A stretch of 64,000 bases of DNA from Alistipes putredinis (GTDB lineage: Bacteria > Bacteroidota > Bacteroidia > Bacteroidales > Rikenellaceae). A program made the translations under genes and the position numbers. Under the pieces are notes generated by a model. It was not told the DNA's origin and searched no databases. It saw only the letters and a program-made list of their open reading frames with translations. Positions 17,619-28,423 of this stretch are shown in pieces. The first letter of the stretch is position 1, and each line of letters starts with the position of its first letter. The stretch covers positions 1,178,001 to 1,242,000 of the forward strand of contig CP091730.1 of the NCBI GenBank assembly GCA_022009915.1, given 5' to 3'.

Positions 17619-18502
17619 TTAAAACGGCAGGTCGATTGAGTACTCGGCCCTGAAATCGCTGAGAATATTATCGTTTTCCGATGAAAAAATCGGTCCGCCT
17701 TGTTTGTTCAGTTTCTCTTTGTATGTATCGGCTATCGACAGGTTCTCGATCTCTTTTTCCGAGCTATGCTCAGATTCAGAAATTCCGGTTCCTTGTCTAT
17801 TCCCAAAAACGGCGTCCCAACAGATTGGCCGCTATTCCGGTAGTACTGCTGCCGGTAAAAAGGATCCAAGATCCATCCTCCGTATTTTGTGGACGCGAGA
17901 ATTATACGGCATAATAAATTGAGAGGTTTTTGCGTGGGATGTTTCCCGCAGCTTTTTTCCCAGATTGCTATTGCCGGCAAATTCCATACATCTCTCATTT
18001 GAGATCCTCCGTTGAGTCTTTTCATCAGGTCGTAGTTGTAGAAATGCGAAATTTTTTTCTCCTTTCTCGCCCATAGAATGAATTCGGAAGAGTGTGTAAA
18101 ATATTTCCGACAAAGATTGGGCGGCGGGTTCGTTTTCGCCCAAGTAATGCAGTTGAGTATCTTGTAGTCTAATTCCGAAAGCATTTGCGCGACGGAGAAA
18201 ATGTTATGATATGTTCCGCTTATCCATATCGTGCCGTTGTCTTTCAGTTTGTCCCTGCATGCTCGCAGCCATCGATAATTGAATTCACCGTCTTTTTCGA
18301 ATCCATGCGAGACGTCCCATTCCCCTTTGTTTACGCATACCATTTTCCCGCTCCGGACGCTTATTCCTCCGTTCGACAGGAAGTACGGCGGATCTGCGAA
18401 TATCATATCGAACTTGAAATCGAACCGATTGAGAAGTTCCGTGCAATCGCCTTGCAAAAGAGTGAAAGCTCTGTCGGCGGATTTGAAAAATGGAGAAGGC
18501 AT
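17619..18502 (-). CDS. dpnA: DpnA-like beta-class DNA adenine methyltransferase (frameshifted)
   Basis: About 294 aa from ATG 18502. Catalytic motif IV is ADPPYFLSNGG near the N-terminus; the SAM motif I, DPFTGSSTTG, appears only after correcting an extra T near 17857. This TRD-between-motifs order is beta class, as in DpnA (M2.DpnII), which methylates GATC, including in single-stranded DNA. The corrected frame continues to a stop at 17619 (C-terminus SIDLPF). It lies 8 nt from the DpnII-type endonuclease gene. A single-strand specific role, protecting incoming DNA, is inferred from the Streptococcus homologue. Confidence 0.85.
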
Positions 18503-18510
18503 GTGTCGCG

Positions 18511-19372
18511 TTATTTCATTATCCGTTCGATGATTCCGTTTTCGAGATCTTGTATGTTGTATACGTGCTCGTGAACATCGAAAGTCTCTTCCAGATTGTT
18601 TTTTGCATTTAGCCAACCTTGTCCGTCGGTGAACCATACGAATGTGAAATAGTCCATGTCTTTGGTTTCCAATGCAATGGTTTTATAACTTCTGGCCGTC
18701 TCGTTTAGCTTGGAGCCTCCGTCTTTGTAAAAATTGGTTTCTATGCCGTAAATCATGTTCGGTGTTTTGACCACGAAGTCGAATCTTTTTTCGGATTTGC
18801 CGTTATTGGATATCGCGGATAAGTCTACCGACCATTTATTTTGGATTTCATGTATATACATCTCTTTGTAAAGGTTCCTGCCTTTTTCGAATCCGGATTT
18901 GATGATGTATTCTTCTACGAGGTTTTCCATTAAATGCCCGCCTCTGTTTTTACGGGCATTTGAATCGAGACCCGTTTCTGCTCCGGTTGCATAATCTACG
19001 AGATTGTTCACGATATGATTTTCCAGAAGGTCGAACAATCCTGTTTGTCTCATGAACCGTTTGTATTGCTCTATGGAATAATTTGGCTTGCGAAAATCGA
19101 AACTAAACGTGCCGTCCTTTTCGACTATGAGAACTTCAAGCGATCTAATGGCCATTAAGATCGGAATACATTTCATGGTCTCCGGATATTTCGTTACCAG
19201 TGTCTCGAATTCGGCTTCGATGTTTTTCGAACCGACCAGCGAGTTTAGTATGTTCAGTTCCACCTTTATTGCATCGACGTTTCTGAATATTTTCGGAAAA
19301 TCGACATAATAGGAATAGTCTGCGATACTCGGTCGCAATTTGGAAAAGCCATTCTTTGAAGTCCCGTCGCAT
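18511..19372 (-). CDS. dpnB: DpnII-type restriction endonuclease (GATC)
   Basis: About 286 aa. The first residues (MRRDFKEWLF, ATG 19372) join the main frame (RPSIADYSYYVDF) after a one-base error near 19335. GLDSNARKNRGGHLME is the conserved DpnII/MboI-family signature. RFDFVVKTPNMIYGIETNFY carries the D...E-x-N metal/catalytic-type block. It would cleave unmethylated GATC. It lies between dpnM and dpnA, an order M-B-A rather than the M-A-B order of pneumococcal DpnII. Target specificity is inferred from the family. Confidence 0.9.
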
Positions 19373-19377
19373 TTCGT

Positions 19378-20285
19378 CTATGTGTTGGATATTAATAACT
19401 CGGTAAGTTTGCCTCTTTTATCGGCTTTGGAGTTTACGGCACGAGAAGCAAAAACTCGTTTGATATTGAATGATTTATACAGATCGTCGAAAAAGTCGTT
19501 CTCAGGGTCCGTATTTTTCATATCCGAATTGCTCAGTATGAAATCGCACTCTTTGTATGATATTTCATTGCAGAAATCCCGTAAACGGATTTGCTGCTTG
19601 TCATCGAAAATCTTCGTTGGAGTATGAATTGAACGAAGATGTTTTACTCAGCGGTTTATAGGGAGGATCGAGATAGAAGAGCGTATGCTTTTTCGCATGG
19701 CTTATCGTTCGGGCGAAGTCGCCGTTCAGAATCTCTACCTTTTGCAGCAGTTCGGAATCCGCCTTGATAGTGGATTCATCGCATATAAGCGGATTGGTAT
19801 ACCTCCCGTGCGGTACGTTGAATTCTCCTTTTGAATTCACGCGGTAAAGACCGTTGAAACAGGTCCGATTCAGAAATATGAATATGGCGGACAGCGTCGT
19901 CTCATCGAGCCTATTTTCATTGAACAGACTGCGTTTGTCCAGAAAATACGTTTTGCGGGCTTCCGCGTTCAGTGCGAGATATTCGTTTTGCAGGCGTCCC
20001 AGTTCGTATATCAACTCCTCGGGCTTGTCTTTTACGGTGCGATATGTAGATATCAGTTTGGGATTTATATCGTTTATTACGGCATGCGTTATATTCGGAA
20101 AGTTCCGAAGTATCCAGAACAGCACGGAACCTCCGCCGACGAACGGTTCTATGTATGTCGTATACCGCTCGGCAAAAATCATGCGGGAGCGCATCACTGA
20201 TTTCATGTAATAATTGCGTTTTGCCTCCGGCCCATTTGAGAAACGGTTTGGCATAAAGGCTTTTATTGCACTGTTTTTTTTGCAT
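19378..20285 (-). CDS. dpnM: Dam-like alpha-class adenine methyltransferase DpnM (frameshifted)
   Basis: About 302 aa in three frames. N-terminal AKPFLKWAGGKTQLL is the Dam SAM motif I. TTYIEPFVGGGSVLFW and YRTVKDKPEEL follow. FYLDPPYKPLSKTSSF holds the catalytic DPPY. The corrected C-terminus reads RVFASRAVNSKADKRGK, the conserved end of Dam/DpnM. Frameshifts lie near 20200 and 19625. It methylates the adenine of GATC and protects the host DNA from the DpnII-type nuclease encoded 5 nt downstream. It starts 23 nt after thyA. Confidence 0.9.
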
Positions 20286-20308
20286 TCCGATTGTTCGTAT
20301 TTCTTTTG

Positions 20309-21103
20309 TTACACCGCTATCGGCGCCTTTATGGAAGGGTATGGGTCGTAGCCTTCCAGAGAGAAATCTTCGTACCGGAAGTCGAAAATGGAGTGTACGT
20401 CGGGATTTATCCTCATTGTCGGGAGCGGTCTGGGAGTGCGCGAGAGTTGTTCTTCGGCCTGCTTCATGTGGTTGAGATACAGGTGCGCGTCTCCGAGCGT
20501 GTGGACGAATTCGCCTGCGCGGAGCCCCGTGACCTGTGCGACCATCATAGTAAGCAGAGCATAGGATGCTATGTTGAACGGTACGCCGAGGAACACGTCG
20601 CCGCTTCGCTGGTACAGCTGGCATGACAGGCGTCCGTCGGCTACGTAGAACTGGAACAGTGAATGGCACGGCGGCAGGGCCATCTTGTCGATTTCCGCCA
20701 CGTTCCATGCGCTGACAATCAGACGCCGCGAGTCTGGATTGCTGCGTATCTGCTCCACTACTTGCGCGATTTGGTCGATGCTCCCGCCGTCGGGTGTCGG
20801 CCAGCTTCGCCACTGATAGCCGTATACATGCCCCAGATTGCCGTTCTCGTCGGCCCATTCGTCCCAAATCGAAACGCCGTTGTCGTGCAGGTATTTTATG
20901 TTGGTGTCGCCGCGCAGAAACCACAGCAGTTCGTGTATTATGGACCTCAGGTGCAGCTTTTTGGTCGTCAGGGCGGGAAATCCCTGCGAAAGGTCGAACC
21001 GCATCTGATGACCGAATATGCTTTTGGTGCCGGTGCCGGTGCGGTCGCTCTTGACGGTACCTTCGCGCATGATTCTGTCTATTAGCTCTAAATATTGTTT
21101 CAT
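20309..21103 (-). CDS. thyA: Thymidylate synthase
   Basis: Intact 264 aa, the exact length of E. coli ThyA. It makes dTMP from dUMP with methylene-tetrahydrofolate. Motifs: KSDRTGTGTKSIFG, LLWFLRGDTNIKYL, LPPCHSLFQFYV with the catalytic Cys, QRSGDVFLGVPFN for dUMP binding, and a C-terminal PYPSIKAPIAV. It is the first gene of a run of five minus-strand genes ending in folA, with the R-M system between. An intact gene among frameshifted neighbours shows that the errors are scattered rather than regional. Confidence 0.98.
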   Translation of the reverse strand: MKQYLELIDRIMREGTVKSDRTGTGTKSIFGHQMRFDLSQGFPALTTKKLHLRSIIHELLWFLRGDTNIKYLHDNGVSIWDEWADENGNLGHVYGYQWRSWPTPDGGSIDQIAQVVEQIRSNPDSRRLIVSAWNVAEIDKMALPPCHSLFQFYVADGRLSCQLYQRSGDVFLGVPFNIASYALLTMMVAQVTGLRAGEFVHTLGDAHLYLNHMKQAEEQLSRTPRPLPTMRINPDVHSIFDFRYEDFSLEGYDPYPSIKAPIAV

Positions 21104-21199
21104 CGGGGAATCGTTTTTTATGTGCCTGCCGGCAAGCGGCCGGGCGTTTTTGCAAAGATACTGATTTTTCGCCCCTGTAAAAATGTCGGCCCCGTTTTT

Positions 21200-22109
21200 T
21201 TATTTGCCCGTCAAGCCTCGCGAAACTCCGTACCGCATCGTTATGAGCGCTTTGGCTCGCGAAGGATGCCCCGCAATGAGATGCGCGGCCGATAATACGA
21301 GCGTGGCGCACCATTTGACCGCTTCGCCAGCCAGAGCCGCCGCATATGCAGAACGCGAGCGTGACAGAGTCCGCACCCGTTCGCTTCTTCCGCACATCTC
21401 TGCCACGCGCGAGAAATACGCAGGCGAGAGTTTGGATTCGGGTATTATGTGCAGTACGCGAGCATCGGGAACGTAGTACGTGTCGTATCCCTGCCGCCGC
21501 GAACCTTGCGAACATGTCTTTCTCTTCGCCGCCCATCGGGGCCGTTCCTGTGCGCCCGAGCGAGGTGTCGAACTCTCCGATTTTCAAGAGCTCGCTGCGC
21601 CTGAATGCCATGTTGGCTCCTGTCGGATAGCCTCTTCTGAATACTTTGATTTTCCCGCCCATGTCGAGCGTGCCGGCAATGGGGCGTTCCGTGTAGGCGC
21701 TTATCCATTCCGGTTTGCCGGTCTCGTAAAGAGGCGTCACCTTGCCGCCGGCCGCGGCCGCAGAGGGGTGCCGGTTGAAAAAGTCGATGTAGGCCGAGGC
21801 GAACCCTTCATTCACCTCCACATCGTCGTCTATAAGCGCTATGTACGGGCCTTGCGAACATTCTATGCCGCGGTTGCGTGCATAGGAAAGCCCCTGACGT
21901 TTCTCGTCCGTTATTTTCGCGGTAATGTGCGGATGCGACAGTGCGAACTGCGCGAATACGTCGGACGTCGAGTCTGTGCTGTTGTTGTTCACCACCACGA
22001 GCTCCCATTCATCGGACGGCACGCTCATTTGCGCCAGCGAGTCGAGCGTCCTCCTCAGGGCCGGCCCGCGATTGTACGTGGCTATGACTATGGAAAGTCT
22101 TACGGCCAT
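21200..22109 (-). CDS. Family 2 glycosyltransferase (frameshifted)
   Basis: About 303 aa. It starts MAVRLSIVIATYNRG, the GT2 N-terminus, with YIALIDDDVEVNEG as the DxD metal/nucleotide-sugar site and GEFDTSLGRTGTAPMGGEEKDM as the acceptor-side catalytic region. A frameshift near 21470 moves the C-terminus, which ends in a helical, possibly membrane-associated segment (KWCATLVLSAAHLIAG). It probably adds a sugar to a surface polysaccharide. It overlaps the start of the nuclease stop region at 22109 by 1 nt. The acceptor is unknown. Confidence 0.85.
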
Positions 22110-23592
22110 TACATTCCCCAGTCCGAAGGCTCGTAGCTGCTTTTCACCTCGTCGGATAGCTCCGGGAAGAACGTGAATCCGGTGAGCCGTTCGATTTCCG
22201 ACACGCTGACCATCTCCTTGCGCGAGATTTTGTCCTTGGTGTCGTAGCCGAAGTGGTCGAGCCAGAATCCTACGCATTTGACCTGATCGTCATTAAGTTC
22301 TCCGAGAGCCTTGCCGGTCTTGCCGCTTCGGGAGCGGGCGAGCACCTTGTAGAAATGAGTGGGTACGGCGACCTTTTTGATTGCTTTTTCGTCGAGGTGT
22401 ACTTGTAATCGCCTATCATCGCGGCTCCGCTCACCACGTACAGCGTATCGTCGCAAATCCAGTCGTAGCTCTGCACCCGTTTTTCCAGCGACTGCCATAC
22501 TCCGCCATTGAACTCGTTCTGTATTTGCGGGCACATGTTGGTATAGTAGAACGTCTGCCTGTTGGCTGCCGGCGAAACCTGACGGTCGGACGAAGCTATC
22601 ATGTGACCGCGCGAGTAGCTTCCCAAATACGAGGAGCCGAGATTGGGCTGATAGGACGAGGGAATCTGGGGGTCGTAGTTCCATACATAGTTTCTTCCGG
22701 CACTTCCGTCGTAGCACCTGTGCATTGGATAAGCCACCCACATGGGTATCAGCTTGTCCCTGTTCCAGCAAATCGAGTAGTTGCGGGTTCTGGTTCCGGG
22801 TATGAAATGGGTGACGTACTGGCATCCGTCGAGTTCGATTAGCTTCGGAAGTTCGGAGTATTTCTGGGTCGTCGGTTCGTCTCCGCCGTTGGCGGTCGTG
22901 GTGAAACTTTTCTCGGCTCCGTAATATCTCGTTCCGTTCAATACGACGTATGCCTTGTAGTAGTACGTGGTCGAAGGCTGGCAGCTGCTCAACAGAACAG
23001 AGAACTCATTGCCTGTTGTCGAACCCGAGATGTGCGCATACGATTGGGCGTCGAATTTGCGGTATGCGAATCCCGCTTCGTCTATATCCTGCTGCGGGGA
23101 GACGGTGTAGCTGCCCGAAAGCCTTGCTCCGTAATGGCTCAATTCCGAGAATCCGATAGTGGTTACATCCACCGTAACGGGGTCAATACCGCTTCGGAGT
23201 GTCGTAAAACTTATTTCGGAGGAGCTGAAAAGCATCTGCCCGTCGTCGTATTGCACGTATGCCTTCGCCTTGTATGCCGTTCCGGCTTCGAGTCTGCCGG
23301 AGCGTGACAGAGTATGTGTTCTTGATTTTTTCGGCAGCCGCCAGCGTGTATTCGTCGTCCGATTCTTCGGCGCGGAATGCGATTCCCACCTGCTGGGGAA
23401 CGGACCCGTCGAAACTGAAAAAAACGTACCGCCCACGACGGCCGAGGAGGATGTTATCATGCTCGCGCCGTTCACCTGTACGGCGAACCTGTCGCCGGCC
23501 TGTCCCGACGTGCCGTTCTGCTGTTCGTCGCAGCTCCATGCAAGAATGGCTGCGGATATGATTACCGAAAATATGTATGCCAATTTTTTCAT
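22109..23592 (-). CDS. Secreted DNA/RNA non-specific endonuclease lipoprotein (frameshifted)
   Basis: About 494 aa. The N-terminus MKKLAYIFSVIISAAILAWSCDEQ is a lipoprotein signal peptide with Cys at the +1 position. Two fibronectin-III-like repeats follow, with YKAKAYV and YYYKAYVVLNGTRYYG motifs. From about residue 240 comes a NUC1 nuclease domain: YSRGHMIASSDR contains the catalytic His, and the NMCPQIQNEFNGGVW block contains the metal-binding Asn. Frameshifts lie near 23330 and 22385. It would degrade extracellular or periplasmic nucleic acids at the cell surface. The first residue of the usual DRGH is Ser here. Confidence 0.85.
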
Positions 23593-23816
23593 GACTACGT
23601 AACGTTTGACGTGTAAATATTATTCTACAAAGTTATGCAATTCGACCGGAAAAACAAAACAAGATTGCCGGTCCCGATTTGCCTTTGTGCCATGAAATGC
23701 CTCGCAGTCCCGTCCGCGGATGATTCTCGTGCATTCCGATGCTGCAATCTCTTGGAACATTGCAATGTTTCTTCTGCTCCATAGTTAATATCCAGAATAG
23801 CGAAAAGCGTGCGGGC

Positions 23817-23848
23817 TTTGTACGATTGACAGATTTTTCTTATATTTA
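23817..23848 (+). promoter_or_regulatory. Promoter of the 23879 lipoprotein gene
   Basis: TTTG (23817-23820), a 20-nt spacer and TATATTTA (23841-23848) match the Bacteroidota consensus except for the last base. It drives the single plus-strand gene in a mainly minus-strand region. Confidence 0.5.
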
Positions 23849-23878
23849 CAAACTGTTTGACTTCTTTTTGAAAATGAT

Positions 23879-24371
23879 ATGAATGCAAAAGCAACTTTCA
23901 AACTTGCAGTCTTGCTTGCCGCAGGAGCACTAATCGCATCTTGCGGCACGTCTCGGCAGACTACGTCTCGACTTGGCAACGATGTCGATTCTGTCAAGGT
24001 AGAGGTTTCGACCCGGCTTGGCTCCAATCATCTCTTGCTGACTAATGGCGGCAAAAGCTCTTGTGAGAATCGAAGGCAAGCAAGAGTCTTCATTGTCCGG
24101 CATGGATACAAAACGATTGACCGAACTTGTAAACGACTTGTTTGTAAGTAAAACAAAAGACATTATCGTTTCAGAGGAAGAAGCAAGCGGCCGCACTTGC
24201 CACCCGATATTCAAGGTTACACTCTATCGTAATGGTAAGGGCGAAAGCAAGCGATATGAAATGGGCGATGAAGCCAACGGCATTACGCAATGTGCGACCG
24301 AGAGCATCCGTTATAGCGACGCTTTCAGAGAATTCATGTTCTCCGTATTTCACGTGCTCGAATTGAATTGA
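23879..24371 (+). CDS. Small lipoprotein of unknown function (frameshifted)
   Basis: About 163 aa. MNAKATFKLAVLLAAGALIASCG is a clear SPII signal peptide. The mature part is charged and helical (RIEGKQESSLSGMDTKRLTELV, then IVSEEEASGRTCHPIFKVTLY), read after a frameshift near 24035. I do not recognise a family. It is flanked by genes on the other strand, and its AT content is slightly higher than that of the neighbours. Confidence 0.6.
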
Positions 24372-24594
24372 AAAGGATATATATTCACAGAATACATCGC
24401 CGAAATATCTTGTTTGTCGGAATTCGGATTTAACTTTGCGAAGCACCTCGCGTATATCGCAGAGTTGTGAAAGAGGGAAGAATATAGCTCGTCTCTAAGT
24501 CGTTAGCGGCTATTTTTTATTGCGCATTCCGGCACAGGAAGTCGTTGGCTTTTATACGGTAGCTTTTGCCGTTCCGTCTTGCCGTCGGGCGTGC

Positions 24595-25520
24595 CTACAT
24601 CCCTTTTTTTGCAATCGCCCAAGCTATCTTGTTGTAAAGCCGGTGCAGGGACCATCGAAGCGAGGCTGGCAGCGAGTTGAGGATGCGCAGTTTCCACCAT
24701 GTGCGGCGGCTGTGGCGGTTGAAGGCGAAGTCGTGCAGTGCGGCTGCTGCGTCCTGTGTCCCGCCTTTCGAGGATATTGTAAGCGCCTTGCCCAGCGCTA
24801 CTCGGGCTATGAATTCGTTGCGCCAGAAATCGTCGGAAGAGAGAAGCTGCCGGAAGTCGTACTCCGTTTTTTCACTGCGGTATATCGACGCCGAACGATT
24901 CGTCGCGGCCACGAAATATCTGGCCAGCGGTCGCGGCGAGAAACATATCTTATATCGCGCAGCTATCTTTATCCACATGAACTGGTCTCCGCCCAGAGCC
25001 ATCCCGTCCGGGAATCCGCCTACGGTGTCGAACACGGTGCGCGGAATCACCACCGAGGAGGCCGTGCATACGAATCGCGTCATGCTCGTTCGGCAAAAAA
25101 TTTTCGACGATGCCTTCCTTGTCCGGAATGCGGCCGAGGTGGTCGCCTTTCAGAGTGGTTACATAAAAATCCGGTCGCATAAGCTCCGCAGTCGGGCCAG
25201 CGGTCTATCATCGAGGCGACGTGCGACAGAAAATCCGGCAGATAGCTGTCGTCTGCATCCAGCAGCGCGATGTAGTCTCCCGTCGCTTCGGCGATTCCTC
25301 TGTTTCTCGCTGCGCACTCGCCAGCATTCGTCTGCCTTATAAGGCGCACCAGCGGCGAATCCATGCCCTTTACGACCTCTCCGCTGCCGTCCGTGGAACC
25401 GTCGTCCACTACGATTATCTCGTGCGGAGACAGAGTCTGGGACAACACCGAACGGATAGTGGTCTCAATCTCCTGTCGTTTGTTGTATAGCGGAATGACT
25501 ACCGAAAACTTATAACTCAT
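24595..25520 (-). CDS. Family 2 glycosyltransferase (frameshifted)
   Basis: About 308 aa. The N-terminus MSYKFSVVIPLYNKRQEIE, then IIVVDDGSTDGS and YIALLDADDSYLPDF, are the GT2 nucleotide-sugar and DxD motifs. After a frameshift near 25090 the C-terminus reads VFDTVGGFPDGMALGGDQFMW, the usual acceptor loop with ED-like residues. It starts inside the last codons of the Stealth-type gene (4-nt overlap), so the two are translationally coupled. It probably helps build a surface polysaccharide. Confidence 0.88.
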
Positions 25521-26507
25521 AACAGGCTCTTTTGCGGAAGTATCTTGTCGAATGCCGTGCGAAGTTTTTGCCGTGAATTTTCGAACGAGGCTATTTTCTC
25601 GCTGTCGTTCAGGCAAATCATGGTGTATTTCTGCTGCTCGATGTATCTGACGATATCCTCCAAACGGCTGTCGTGCAGTGCATCGAGCCGGCAGTCCTTG
25701 AATCCTACCGGCGAAAAACGCCCGCTCAACAGCTGCTCGTAGCGCATTATCCACTGATTCATGCCTTTGTCATCCCTGACCTTCGAGAGGCATGTGGCGT
25801 CGAGCGCTGCCGTTTCCTGCTGCCACATGCTCTGGAAAGTGCTTTTCAGATATGGCTGCGGCATATGCGTGTCGCTGAGCGCGGGAATAGTGCCCCACAC
25901 GGCCAGATCGAGCGTTTTGAGCAGATTGACCAGCCCGTAGCGCGGCGAGAACCATTTGCAGGGGTGGCTTTTCAGCACCTCGTGCAGAGTATACCTGCGG
26001 TTGATTATCTCCACCATGTTCAGTATGGCATGACTTATCGAGCTTATCGAAAGCAGCGACAGCCGCGCCATGTCCCTCGGGAGCCCGCCCTTGAAGAACC
26101 TCTCTTCCTTTACCTTGTCGAGCAGAAACATGTCGTCGTTGAAATATACGAATCGCTCGGAAAGACCCTCGATGCGATGGATGTTTAGCTCTATGGTTCG
26201 GGAAGAGAACGTGGGCAGGTAGCGTTCGGGAATATAATCCGCGTGCTTTACGATGTTCAGTTTGGGTGCCGAGACATTCAGCCACGAGGGCAGATGCCCC
26301 CACGTGATGAAATGTATGCGCCTGACCCACGGCGCGAATCTCTCCACTCCGCGGAACCAGTAACGCAGCGTGCCCCAGTCCCGATACCTGATTGGCGAGG
26401 TGTTTTTCGTCTCCGCTTCGGGGTATGAACTTCTGCGCTTGGGCAAGCCACCGTGCATCGCTGCCGTCTACCCATGCGATTACGAAATCGATTCCTTCCT
26501 CTGCCAT
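25517..26507 (-). CDS. Stealth-family polysaccharide phosphotransferase (frameshifted)
   Basis: About 330 aa. IDFVIAWVDGSD at the N-terminus is Stealth conserved region 1. YRDWGTLRYWFRGVERFAPW, HFITWGHLPSWLN and FVYFNDDMFL form region 2 (the catalytic part), and the HADYIPERYLPTF segment also fits. One frameshift lies near 26390. Stealth proteins transfer sugar-1-phosphate units and make phosphodiester-linked capsules or teichoic-acid-like chains; the eukaryotic homologue is GlcNAc-1-phosphotransferase. It is the first gene of a pair with the GT2 enzyme. Substrate is unknown. Confidence 0.9.
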
Positions 26508-26519
26508 TTCACCCTTTCC

Positions 26520-27155
26520 CGTTTGGACGATTCAAAGTTAAACTTTTACTCCATAAAATCCAAAATCGCCTTTGCATGGGCCGGAGAAGGTTCTGGGAGC
26601 GGAAGACGATGCACCTTTCGAATGTCCGTATTACATCTTACAGCCATGCCCTCTGTCCTCGGTTCGATTAATACAATGAGGCCGGTGCGTAAAAATGGTG
26701 GCTATCGGCAGTCTGTTCTCTGGGGTATCAAGTATGCCTCTAATTGCTCTTTTGCGGCATCGGGAGAAATTGCAGCATGTTGCAGCATAGTGTAGACGAG
26801 AATGTCACCTCAATTCCGCTGTCGATTAACAGTTCCTGCATCTGCAAATAATCAACTTTGGAACCTCTGTGCAGGATTATCGCGCTGTCCTCGTATTTCG
26901 CTCCTACGGCCTCGGCCATGTATTCGAGTTATTTTCATGCAGGTTCGAACTTTCAGCCTTTTTTCGTTGTATGTCAGGTATAATTTCGGGTGTATTGCAG
27001 CCAGTCCTGAATAGTAAGTCACAGAAACTTTCGTGGTTTCGACGTAATCGAAAACTTTCGAACAGAATATTATTTTTGTCTTTCATACCTGCCAGAGTTC
27101 GGTAGTCGCAATTCTCGACAATCATATGCTGAAAAAAAGGTTTTCCGGATTCCGT
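26520..27155 (-). other. Unidentified coding remnants on the minus strand
   Basis: No continuous gene is seen, but several peptide-like stretches follow each other in shifting minus-strand frames: GGLTESGKPFFQHMIVENC, VTYYSGLAAIHPKLYLTY and AKYEDSAIILHRGSKVDYL. They look like real protein rather than random translation. They may be the C-terminal continuation of the lipoprotein ending at 27155, a separate gene or a decayed gene. I cannot assign a function. Confidence 0.35.
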
Positions 27156-27880
27156 CAAGCCGCCGTAAACGAAATAAGGGTTTTTTTATTTCCGTTTCCA
27201 TCGATCACCTCTCCGTTATATTGATTCCAACCTTGGGTTTCATCATAAACTTTTTTTGTGGATTATATTACCTCCGGCGGCTTTCAAAGAGCTGAAAAAC
27301 AGCGTGCTGTCTGATGCCTCTATTTCAATTAAATATGTATCCTTGTAAGGGTCGATGTCTGCTTTGTATAAATTGCTTTGATTATATGCAGAGCCAAAGT
27401 AAACTTGATTGATAGGCAGTTGCAGTTCGGGCGCGAACTCCCTGTCGTATCTGACCGTGCAATTTATTTGCGGATCCGTTTCTGCCGGAGCTTTTTAACA
27501 TCAGATTCCATTTCTGAGGTTTCATTGCTTCGCCCTTTTTCGACTTCTACGTCGATATCCATGTATTGTTCTGCCCCATTTGTATAAAGTTTCGTTTCGA
27601 TGTGGCGGACATTATTAGGTGCTATGCCTGTTGCGACGATTACGGTATTTTTCGAGAAATCGACATCCGGCATCGCGAATCCTTCCTTTGCGGACAGCTC
27701 TTTCAGTTGAGACTCGAACGTCAGGACATATGCCGAGTCGTATTTGATTTGCAGAAACTTTGCATCCGTCGAAATGATTTCCGTTTCCAGATTTTTAATC
27801 TTTCGGATGCCTTCATCCCCTGTTCCCTTTTCGCATGCCACAGCCAGCACAGCCGCAGCCAGTAGCAAGAATCGTTTCAT
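27155..27880 (-). CDS. Lipoprotein, paralogue of the 28424-29135 gene (frameshifted)
   Basis: About 240 aa. MKRFLLLAAAVLAVACEKGTG is an SPII lipoprotein signal. The body shares KFDSAYVLTF-like, DFSKNTVIVATGIAP and DIDVEVEK blocks with the gene at 28424-29135, so the two are tandem paralogues. Frameshifts near 27480 and 27265 split it. The corrected frame carries a Tyr/Asn-rich part (YFGSAYNQSNLYKADIDPY) and ends at 27155, though it may continue further. No family or function recognised. Located downstream of the subtilisin-like gene on the same strand. Confidence 0.6.
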
Positions 27881-28007
27881 AATCGGTGGGTCTTAAAATT
27901 TTTAGTCAAAGATATAATAATAAAATTAGAAATTCAAATTCTATTATATGTTATTCTTAAATTTATGATGAAAAATAAATATTGTAAAGCGGTCAATGGT
28001 GTAAATC

Positions 28008-28044
28008 AAAAAAGCTGCACTGTGAAACGCAGTGCGGCTTTTTT
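28008..28044. terminator. Bidirectional terminator hairpin
   Basis: AAAAAAGC(T)GCACTG pairs with CAGTGCGGCTTTTTT around a 7-nt loop. A-run and T-run flanks allow termination on both strands. It lies between the two lipoprotein paralogues. Confidence 0.75.
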
Positions 28045-28100
28045 GATTATGCGTTACGCTCATTCGATAGTATGACGGGTCAGAGTGAATGAAGCACTAC

Positions 28101-28423
28101 TTATATTGAAAGTGTATTTTGCTTCAAGTAAAAGTTCCGATAATTGTGCGGCGTTGAGACCTTGGAACCGTTATTTAATTGTATGGTATTCTGATTAATT
28201 AACTCTCCATTGATGGCTTCCGTTACAAAAGTAAGTGATTGTGCCGTTTGGTAGCTGCAAAAGTAAATGGAGCCGAGGTATAGGAAACGCACATCCAGAA
28301 ACTTCGAATGACTTGTACTCGTATCCTTGCGATTGGAATATAATTTTTTTCGTCTAATTCTGAAAAAGATGGTTTTAGAACCGCAATTTACGATAATTAT
28401 TTGCATCAACTTCTTTGTGGGTT
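28101..28423 (-). other. Possible 3' extension or small gene, unassigned
   Basis: A minus-strand frame of over 100 codons runs here with plausible protein-like stretches (FLDVRFLYLGSIYFCSYQ, VTEAINGELINQN). It has no good start or known homologue. It may be a continuation of the lipoprotein that stops at 28424, displaced by a frameshift. Confidence 0.3.

Noticed and set aside
17619..20285. An insertion sequence or integron around the DpnII-type genes
   Set aside because: No transposase, integrase, terminal inverted repeats or target duplications are visible by eye.
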